Shown in pieces: positions 8,257 through 14,371 of a stretch of 36,577 bases of DNA (positions are counted from its first letter, which is position 1; the number at the start of each line of letters is the position of its first letter). The notes under the pieces are model-generated. The model saw only the letters and a program-made list of their open reading frames with translations, searched no databases and was not told the origin of the DNA. A program made the translations under genes and the position numbers. The DNA is from Candidatus Zipacnadia bacterium. Lineage in GTDB: Bacteria; Armatimonadota; Zipacnadia; Zipacnadales; UBA5352. The stretch is from contig JALGSW010000022.1 of assembly GCA_029821635.1 (NCBI GenBank), positions 1 to 36,577 on the forward strand, written 5' to 3'.

Positions 8257-9843
8257 ATGAAGCGAGCGGTCGTGATCCTGCCAATCGTGCTGGTAGCCGG
8301 CGTAGCGCTCTGGTGGTTCGTGCTGCGCGGTGAGAAGCAGCCTGATGGACAGCTCATGTTGTCCGGCACGATCGAGGCGGAAACCACCGAGGTCGGCTCG
8401 GAGGTCGGCGGGCGCGTCGTGCGGATGGCCGTCGAGCGCGGTGACATGCTGCAGATCGGCGACCTGATTGCGGAGCTCTCGACGGACCTTGGGGAGACGC
8501 GGCTGACGCAGGCTGAGGCCGCGAGCCAGGCGGCGCGGCAGACGGAGGAGCAGTCGCGCGTGGCGACCGATGTGCAGCGGGGCGTATACGCCGCGCAGGT
8601 CACGCAGGCGAAGCGCACGCTCGCGACCGCCGATGCGCGGCTTGCGGACCTGCTCGCAGGCACCAGGCCCGAGACGATCCGCGAGGCCGAAGCCGGCGTG
8701 CGGCAGGCAGAGGCTGCGCTGCGCGCTGCGCGCGAACAGCTCGCGAAGGCTCGGCAGGGCCCCCGGCAGCAGGAGATCGGGCAGGCGCGGGCGGCCGTCG
8801 AGCAGGCCACTGAGGCCGTGAATGCGGCGCAGGCGCGCCTCGATGAGCTGCGCGCTGGCACGCGCAGTCAGGACATCGAGCAGGTGCGAGCGGCGCTTCT
8901 GTCCGCGCAGGCTCAGGCTGCGAAGGCGGAGACCGATGCTGCTCGGATGCGCCAGCTCAACGCCGATGGCGTCGTCTCGGCGGACCGGCTGGAGCAGGCG
9001 CAGACGCTGGCGGCGACGACCGCAGAGGCGGTGCGTTCGGCGCAGGCCGTGCTCGATCGTGCGCTGGAGGGTCCGCGCGAGCAGACGATCCGCGCGGCCG
9101 AGGCGGCCGTCGCTCAGACCGAGGCCGCCCGGCGGCAGGCCCGCGAGCAGCTCGACCTGCTGCTGGCGGGCACTCGCCCGGAGGACATCCGCGCGGCCGA
9201 GGCGCAGGTCGATCAGGCCGGCGGGCAGGTTGAGGCCGCCCGCGAGCGACTGGCAGCGCTGCGCAGCGGCGCCACGGACGAGCAGATTCGGGTCGCGCGC
9301 CGGCAGGTTGATGAGGCCCGCGCGGCGGTCGACCTGGCGCTCAGTCGCGCGCGCGAGGTCGAGGTCTCGCGCGAGCAGACGGACGTGGCGGTCAGCCAGG
9401 CCGAGCGGGCCGAGGCGGCCGCGGACGAGGCGGCGGTGGCGCTGGGCAAGAACGTAGTCGCCGCCCCGTCGGAGGGCATCGTTGACAGCGTGAACGCGCG
9501 CGAGGGCGAGGTCGTCTCGCCGGGCAGCTCACTGGTGACGCTGATCGCACCCGACGACCTGTGGGTCACGGTCTTCGTGCCCGAGCCGCAGATGCCGCAG
9601 GTGCGCGTGGGCCAGCGGGCGTCCGTGATGGTGGACGGCTACGCGCAGGACTTCCCGGCGGTCGTGACGTGGATCGCCGAGGATGCGGAGTTCACCCCCA
9701 AGTACGTGCTGACCGAGGCGGAGCGGACGCGGCTGGTCTACGAGGTGCGCGTGCGGCCGAGCAACCCCGACGGGCGCCTCAAGCCCGGCATGCCCGCTGA
9801 CGTGACGATCGTCACCGACGCCTCGGTCGCGGAAGCGAACTGA
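8257..9843 (+). CDS. HlyD-family periplasmic adaptor (YbhG-like) of an ABC exporter
   Basis: Predicted 528 residues. ATG 8257 follows GCGGAGGATGG. The frame is open further upstream, but the N-terminal membrane anchor (VVILPIVLVAGVALWWFVL) begins here. Residues about 34-75 are the first half of a lipoyl/barrel-sandwich domain (GTIEAETTEVGSEVGGRV). Residues about 75-420 form a very long coiled-coil hairpin carrying six G-x-R/T-x-x-x-I knots at 135, 168, 201, 272, 305 and 338. The hairpin tip has R230xxxL234 and S241, matching the RLS motif by which such adaptors dock on TolC. The second lipoyl half and beta-barrel follow (VAAPSEGIVDSVNAREGEVV). Gene order matches YbhGFSR. No TolC homologue is in the window. 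The substrate is unknown; related E. coli systems export cations and drugs. Confidence 0.9.
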   Translation: MKRAVVILPIVLVAGVALWWFVLRGEKQPDGQLMLSGTIEAETTEVGSEVGGRVVRMAVERGDMLQIGDLIAELSTDLGETRLTQAEAASQAARQTEEQSRVATDVQRGVYAAQVTQAKRTLATADARLADLLAGTRPETIREAEAGVRQAEAALRAAREQLAKARQGPRQQEIGQARAAVEQATEAVNAAQARLDELRAGTRSQDIEQVRAALLSAQAQAAKAETDAARMRQLNADGVVSADRLEQAQTLAATTAEAVRSAQAVLDRALEGPREQTIRAAEAAVAQTEAARRQAREQLDLLLAGTRPEDIRAAEAQVDQAGGQVEAARERLAALRSGATDEQIRVARRQVDEARAAVDLALSRAREVEVSREQTDVAVSQAERAEAAADEAAVALGKNVVAAPSEGIVDSVNAREGEVVSPGSSLVTLIAPDDLWVTVFVPEPQMPQVRVGQRASVMVDGYAQDFPAVVTWIAEDAEFTPKYVLTEAERTRLVYEVRVRPSNPDGRLKPGMPADVTIVTDASVAEAN

Positions 9844-9848
9844 GCGTG

Positions 9849-10790
9849 ATGGCTGAGACGTCCGTGCGGATCGAGGGCCTCTGCAAGCGCTTCGGGCAGA
9901 TCGCGGCGGTGAGCGACCTGAGCCTGGAGGTCGGGCGCGGGGAGATCTTCGGCCTCGTCGGCTCCGACGGTGCGGGCAAGACCACCGCGATGCGCCTGCT
10001 CTGTGGCCTCCTCGCGCCCGATGCGGGGGAGATGCAGGTCGCGGGGGCGGATGTGCGCGGCGAGCCGCAGGAGGCGCGCGCGCGCCTCGGCTACCTCCCG
10101 CAGGCCTTCAGCCTGCACCACGACCTCTCCATCGCGGAGAACGTCACCTATTTCGCCGACCTGTTCTGCCAGGACATGGCGGAGATGCGCGACCGGCTGG
10201 ACGAGCTGCTGGCCGCGACGGGCCTCAGTGAGTTCACCGATCGCCTCGCAGGCGACCTCTCCGGCGGCATGAAGCAGAAAGCCGCACTCATCTGCGCGCT
10301 GATTCACCGGCCGCAGGTGCTGCTGCTCGACGAGCCCACGCGCGGCGTCGATCCGGTCTCGCGGCGGGACCTGTGGCGCATCGTCTACGGCCTGCCCGCC
10401 GAGGGCGTGACGGTGATTGTTGCCACGCCCGACGCCGACGAGGCCGAGCGCTGCAGTCGGCTGGGCGTGATCGCCGAGGGGGCGATCGTGGACCGCGGCA
10501 CGCCGCAGGAGCTGGTCGCTGAGCACACCTCGCGGCTCGTCGAGCTGACCGTGGACGATCAGCCCGCCGGGCGAGATGCGCTGCGCGGGATGGACGGCGT
10601 GGTCGCGGTGTCCGGGATCGGCGGCAGCCTGCGCGTGGGCCTCGCCGAGGACGGGCCGGGCGCGGCGGAGTTGGCGGGCACGCTGCGCGAGCACGAGCTG
10701 GAGGTCACCGAGGCCGCTGAGGTGGAGCCGCGCCTCGTGGACGCGCTGCTTGCGCTCGACGCGCGGAGGGCGTGTGAGAGTGATGGCTGA
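9849..10790 (+). CDS. ABC exporter ATPase subunit 1 (equivalent to first half of YbhF)
   Basis: Predicted 313 residues, six bases after the adaptor gene. It couples ATP hydrolysis to efflux through the two ABC-2 permeases encoded downstream. Visible motifs: Walker A GSDGAGKT (38-45), Q-loop YLPQAFSL, signature LSGGM (137-141), and Walker B LLLDEP with D161 and E162. The switch histidine is absent: VATPDADEAERC has Pro194 where the sister protein has His. This suggests a degenerate ATP site. GTG at 9846 is an alternative start directly before the ATG. The 3' end overlaps the next ATPase by 8 nt, indicating coupled translation. In E. coli the two ATPase domains are one YbhF polypeptide; here they are separate genes. 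Confidence 0.9.
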   Translation: MAETSVRIEGLCKRFGQIAAVSDLSLEVGRGEIFGLVGSDGAGKTTAMRLLCGLLAPDAGEMQVAGADVRGEPQEARARLGYLPQAFSLHHDLSIAENVTYFADLFCQDMAEMRDRLDELLAATGLSEFTDRLAGDLSGGMKQKAALICALIHRPQVLLLDEPTRGVDPVSRRDLWRIVYGLPAEGVTVIVATPDADEAERCSRLGVIAEGAIVDRGTPQELVAEHTSRLVELTVDDQPAGRDALRGMDGVVAVSGIGGSLRVGLAEDGPGAAELAGTLREHELEVTEAAEVEPRLVDALLALDARRACESDG

Positions 10791-11733
10791 GGCGGAAGCC
10801 GCCGTAGTGGTCGAGGACCTCACGAAGCGTTTCGGCGACTTCGTGGCGGTCGATCACATCAGCTTCGCCATCGAGCGCGGCGAGGTCTTCGGCTTCCTCG
10901 GGCCCAACGGTGCGGGCAAATCCACCACGATCCGCATGCTCTCGGGCCTGCTGCTCCCCAGCGACGGTCGGGCGAGCGTCGCGGGCCTCGACGTGGCGCG
11001 CGAGACGGAAGAGTTGCGCCGGCGCATCGGCTACATGCCCCAGCTCTTCTCTCTCTACCCGGACCTGACCGTCGAGGAGAACCTGCAGTTCTACGGCGGC
11101 CTCTACGGCATCGGCCGGCGGCGCATCGACGGGCGCATCGGCGAGCTGGCCGAGTTGCTGGGCCTCCACGAGGTGCTCGAGCAGCTCACCGAGACGCTCT
11201 CCACCGGCTGGCGGCAGCGCGCGGGGCTGGCCTGCGCGATCGTCCATCAGCCGCCGATCATCTTCCTCGACGAGCCGACCTCGGGCGTCGATCAGAGCGC
11301 CCGGCAGCAGTTCTGGGACCTGATCGCGGACCTCGCCGCGGGAGGCACGACGGTCCTCGTGACCACGCATCTGATGGAGGAGGCGGAGCGCTGCACTCGG
11401 CTGGGCATGATCTCGCGCGGGAAGATCATCGCGATGGACAGCCCGCAGGTGCTGATGAGCGGCCTTGAGGGGCTGGTCTTCACCGCCGAGCCGGACAAGC
11501 CGCTTGCGGCGCTCGATGCGCTTGCCGCACAGGCGTGGGTGCGCGACACCGCGCTCGCTGGCAGCCACGTACGTGTGCGCGTCGCACGTGGCGCCGATGA
11601 CCCGCAGGGGCGCCTTCGCAGCGCGCTGGAGGGCGCGGGGATCGGCGTCGAGGACGTGCGTCAGACGCGGCCGTCGCTGGAGGACGTGTTCGTGGCGCTG
11701 GTGGGCGACGCGGGGGAGGGCGATGCGGCATGA
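10783..11733 (+). CDS. ABC exporter ATPase subunit 2 (equivalent to second half of YbhF)
   Basis: Predicted 316 residues. It contains canonical Walker A GPNGAGKST (40-48), Q-loop YMPQLFSLYPDL, Walker B FLDEPTSGVD and switch His196 (VTTHLMEEAERC). The signature is altered to LSTGW (139-143) in place of LSGGQ. With subunit 1 this predicts an asymmetric heterodimer: one complete ATP site (Walker A and His of this protein plus LSGGM of subunit 1) and one degenerate site. The start ATG 10783 lies inside the end of the previous gene; GTG 10780 and GTG 10774 are alternatives, with GGAGGG at 10765-10770 as ribosome-binding site. The 3' end shares ATGA with the permease gene. Confidence 0.92.
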   Translation: MAEAEAAVVVEDLTKRFGDFVAVDHISFAIERGEVFGFLGPNGAGKSTTIRMLSGLLLPSDGRASVAGLDVARETEELRRRIGYMPQLFSLYPDLTVEENLQFYGGLYGIGRRRIDGRIGELAELLGLHEVLEQLTETLSTGWRQRAGLACAIVHQPPIIFLDEPTSGVDQSARQQFWDLIADLAAGGTTVLVTTHLMEEAERCTRLGMISRGKIIAMDSPQVLMSGLEGLVFTAEPDKPLAALDALAAQAWVRDTALAGSHVRVRVARGADDPQGRLRSALEGAGIGVEDVRQTRPSLEDVFVALVGDAGEGDAA

Positions 11734-12881
11734 AATGCCCCCGGCCACTGCGTCGAACGCTGGCGGTTGCGCGCGCCGAGTGGATACACAACACGCGCGA
11801 CACGCGCAGCCTCGCAGTCATCATCGCGATCCCGATCATGCTGCTGATGCTCTACGGCTTCGCGATCGACTTCGAGCTCAATAACCTGCGCTTCGCCGTG
11901 CAGGACATGGACCGCGGCGACCGGAGCGCGGAGCTGGTGCAGCGCATGGTCAGCAGCAAATACTTCACGCTCGTGTCGCTGGTCGAGCGGCCGGAGGAGA
12001 TCGACCAGATGATTGACGCCGGGCAGATCCGGCTTGCGCTGGTCTTCCGCCCGGGCTTCAGCGACGACATCGCCGCCGGGCGCACCGGCCACGTGCAGGT
12101 GCTGCTCGACGGCTCGGACTCGACGACCGCGGGCGTGGCGCTGGGCTACCTCGAAGGGATCATGCGCGAGTACCAAGTGGCGCTGACGGCCGAGTGGGTG
12201 CGGCGCAAGGGTGTGCCTCCCGCGATGGCCGCAGCACCGCTGGAGGTGCACACGCGGGCGCTGTACAACCCGGAGCTGAAGACAGTCACGTTCATGGTGC
12301 CGGGGCTGATCGCGATCATCATGACGATGCTCGCGGCCCTGCTGACCTCCGGCTGCATCGTGCGCGAGCGCGAGGTTGGCAGCTTCGAGGGCCTTGCGGC
12401 CTCGCCGATCGCTCCCGTGGAGATCATCATCGGCAAGCTGCTGCCCTACGCGGTGATCGCAATCGGCGACGTGATCCTGTGCATCGGTGTCGGCTGGCTC
12501 GTCTTCGGCGTGCACCCGCTGGGCAGCAAGCCGGCGCTGCTGGTGATCTCCGGGCTCTACCTGATCGCCTCGCTGGCGATCGGCCTGGCGATCTCCAGCA
12601 TCGCGCGCACGCACCAGGTCGCGACGCTGATGGCCTTCCTCGCGACGATGCTGCCGACCATGCTGCTGACGGGCTTCGTCTTCCCGCTCCGCTCGATGCC
12701 GAAAGCGCTGCAGATCATCGCGCAGGTGCTCCCGGCGACGCACTTCCTCGTGGTGATCCGCGGGATCTACCTCAAGGGCACGGGCCTCGGGCCCTACGTG
12801 CGCGAGACGCTGGCGCTTGCGCTGATCTCGCTGGTGCTCGTGGCACTGGCGGCGAAGGCGTTCCGCAAGTCGCTCGAATAG
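11730..12881 (+). CDS. ABC-2 type permease (YbhS-like)
   Basis: Predicted 383 residues. It overlaps the upstream ATPase by four bases (ATGA), with GGGGGAGGG 9 nt upstream. Topology fits the ABC2_membrane_3 family. There is one N-terminal helix (LAVIIAIPIMLLMLYGFAI) and then a large extracytoplasmic domain (about residues 40-180). Five C-terminal helices follow, including VPGLIAIIMTMLAALLTSG and a VREREVGSFEGL cytoplasmic loop typical of these permeases. It forms the transport channel with the second permease at 13030. Codon use and GC match the neighbours. Confidence 0.9.
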   Translation: MKCPRPLRRTLAVARAEWIHNTRDTRSLAVIIAIPIMLLMLYGFAIDFELNNLRFAVQDMDRGDRSAELVQRMVSSKYFTLVSLVERPEEIDQMIDAGQIRLALVFRPGFSDDIAAGRTGHVQVLLDGSDSTTAGVALGYLEGIMREYQVALTAEWVRRKGVPPAMAAAPLEVHTRALYNPELKTVTFMVPGLIAIIMTMLAALLTSGCIVREREVGSFEGLAASPIAPVEIIIGKLLPYAVIAIGDVILCIGVGWLVFGVHPLGSKPALLVISGLYLIASLAIGLAISSIARTHQVATLMAFLATMLPTMLLTGFVFPLRSMPKALQIIAQVLPATHFLVVIRGIYLKGTGLGPYVRETLALALISLVLVALAAKAFRKSLE

Positions 12882-12886
12882 CCAGC

Positions 12887-12920
12887 AGTTGCCGGTTGCC
12901 AGTTCCCGGCAACGGCAACG
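12887..12920. repeat. Degenerate inverted copies of the heptamer repeat
   Basis: Just after the permease stop codon lie AGTTGCC, GGTTGCC and AGTTCCC (12887-12907), the reverse-complement orientation of the downstream GGCAACT array. GGCAACGGCAACG (12908-12920) follows. The two orientations could pair into a long hairpin spanning the gap between the two permease genes. Confidence 0.7.
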
Positions 12921-12952
12921 CCCCAGTGTCCGGCCCGCGCATGCCGTTCCAT

Positions 12953-13022
12953 GGCAACTGGCAACTGGCAACTGGCAACTGGCAACTGGCAACTGGCAAC
13001 TGGCAACTGGCAACTGGCAACT
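12953..13022. repeat. Perfect heptanucleotide tandem repeat (GGCAACT x 10)
   Basis: Ten uninterrupted copies of GGCAACT occupy exactly 70 bases and end 7 bases before the ATG of the second permease. The unit contains no stop codon in any of the six frames, so long spurious ORFs (WQLATGN or QLPVASC periodicity) cross it on both strands. It fills the place where a Shine-Dalgarno for the next gene would be expected, and none is seen. There are no spacers, so it is not CRISPR. Perfect identity implies recent expansion and probable length variation between strains. Confidence 0.95.
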
Positions 13023-13029
13023 GATAACC

Positions 13030-14157
13030 ATGAACCTGCTCCGACTGATGTCAGTGATCCGCAAGGAGTTCCGGCAGATGCGCCGGGACCCCGTGCTGAT
13101 GCGCATGCTCATCGTCGCCCCGATCTTCCAACTCATCATGTTCGGCTACGCGGCCACCACGGACATCAAGAACGTGCCGGTCGTGATCGCGGACGAGTCC
13201 AACTCGCCGGAGAGTCGCGCGATTAGCAACTCCATCCGCGCCAGCCGCTACTTCGACCTCATCGGCCACGTGCGCGACTACCGCGAGCTCAAGACCGTGC
13301 TTGACGCGGGCCAGGCGCAGCTCGCGCTGCATCTCCCGACGGACTTCGCCCGTGACCTGCGCCGCGGTGAGGCCGCGTCTGTGATGCTCTATATCGACGG
13401 GACCGATGCGGTCACGGCCAACACCGCGGCGTCGTACATGATGCGCATGCTGCAGGCGTTCGGCAGCAAGGTCGCGGTCGAGCGCATGAAGCGCCGGGGC
13501 TTCGCCGGTGGTCCGCCGCAGGTGGAGATGGCTCCGCGCGTGTGGTACAACCCCGAGCTGCGCTCGGCCAACTACATGGTGCCGGGCGTCTTCGGCCTCA
13601 TCATCATGATCATCACCACCGCCTGGACCGCGCAGTCGATCGTCAAGGAGCGTGAGGTCGGCACGCTCGAGCAGCTCCTCGTCACGCCCGTGCGGCCGCT
13701 GGAGCTGCTCATCGGCAAGAGCGTGCCCTACGCGTTCACGGCGCTGATCGCGGCCACGGAGATCTTGCTGCTCGCGAAGTTCTGGTTCCGCGTGCCGTTG
13801 CGGGGGAGCGTCCCGCTGCTCTTCGGCCTCGCGGCGATCTTCATCGTCTGCAACCTGGGCCTCGGCCTGCTGATCTCGACGATCACACGCACGCAGCAGC
13901 AGGCGATCCTCGCCACGTTCTTCTTCCTGATGCCGGGCGTGCTGCTCTCGGGCTTCATGTTCCCGGTCTCAAACATGCCGTGGATCATCCAGCAGGCGAG
14001 CCGGCTGATCCCCTACCGCTACTTCCTCGAGGTCTGCCGCGGGGTCTTCCTGCGCGGCGTGGGGCTGGAGGTGCTCTGGCCGCAGGCGGTGACGCTGGCG
14101 GTCTTCGCGGTCGCGCTCTTCACCGCAGGCGCGCTGGCGTTCAGGAAGCGACTGTGA
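13030..14157 (+). CDS. ABC-2 type permease (YbhR-like)
   Basis: Predicted 375 residues, the second membrane subunit of the exporter. It has one N-terminal helix (LMRMLIVAPIFQLIMFGYAA), a periplasmic domain (about residues 40-175), and a C-terminal helical bundle with the loop VKEREVGTLEQLLVTP characteristic of the family. ATG 13030 is chosen because the protein then aligns with its sister (RKEFRQMRRDPVLM). ATG 13048 is possible, and the frame is open upstream through the heptamer array to a TTG at 12889. Unlike nearly all other genes here it lacks a recognisable Shine-Dalgarno. Expression may rely on coupling across the repeat or on reinitiation. Confidence 0.88.
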   Translation: MNLLRLMSVIRKEFRQMRRDPVLMRMLIVAPIFQLIMFGYAATTDIKNVPVVIADESNSPESRAISNSIRASRYFDLIGHVRDYRELKTVLDAGQAQLALHLPTDFARDLRRGEAASVMLYIDGTDAVTANTAASYMMRMLQAFGSKVAVERMKRRGFAGGPPQVEMAPRVWYNPELRSANYMVPGVFGLIIMIITTAWTAQSIVKEREVGTLEQLLVTPVRPLELLIGKSVPYAFTALIAATEILLLAKFWFRVPLRGSVPLLFGLAAIFIVCNLGLGLLISTITRTQQQAILATFFFLMPGVLLSGFMFPVSNMPWIIQQASRLIPYRYFLEVCRGVFLRGVGLEVLWPQAVTLAVFAVALFTAGALAFRKRL

Positions 14158-14201
14158 ACGGCCGGGAATAGGGAACCGGGAACGGGGGACGGTAAGTGGC
14201 T

Positions 14202-14220
14202 GGCAGGCAGGATGCCTGCC
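14202..14220. repeat. Short hairpin downstream of exporter operon
   Basis: GGCAGGCA-GGA-TGCCTGCC forms an 8-bp stem with a 3-base loop, flanked by GTGG and CCAC that can extend it. It sits 45 bases after the last exporter stop codon. It has no T-run; it may be a dispersed repeat or a weak transcription stop. Confidence 0.55.
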
Positions 14221-14273
14221 CCACGAGGGGGAGCTGCATCGCCTGTGGCCAGCCGCCGCCAGCCGTTTGTGGC

Positions 14274-14336
14274 GCAGGCTTCCAGCCTGCGGTCGTTCGC
14301 TGTCAGCCGTTCGTAGGACAGGCTTTCCAGCCTGTC
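14274..14336. repeat. Two dispersed palindromic repeats of the GTAGGACAGGC class
   Basis: GCAGGCT-TCC-AGCCTGC (14274-14290) and GACAGGCT-TTCC-AGCCTGTC (14317-14336) are close relatives. The second is preceded by CGTAG, as are the copies near 31.2, 32.3 and 34.7 kb (in either orientation). They sit immediately upstream of the glycosidase-like gene at 14372. Confidence 0.75.
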
Positions 14337-14371
14337 AGCCGTCCAAGTCGTCATCGCCAGGGAGGCCGCTG

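Noticed and set aside
4241-8284. A 1347-codon open frame on the minus strand
   Set aside because: It lies opposite two well-supported lyase genes, is Arg/His/Ala-rich with no recognisable domain, and arises from the high GC third-position bias of the real genes.
12953-13022. Possible CRISPR array
   Set aside because: Units are 7 bp, contiguous and without spacers, and no cas gene is present.
11661-13139. Minus-strand frame with repeated QLPVASC peptide
   Set aside because: It is the antisense reading of the stop-free heptamer array and permease genes.
14274-14336. Intrinsic terminators for the exporter operon
   Set aside because: Stems are stable but lack T-runs and recur elsewhere in both orientations, so a repeat family explains them better.
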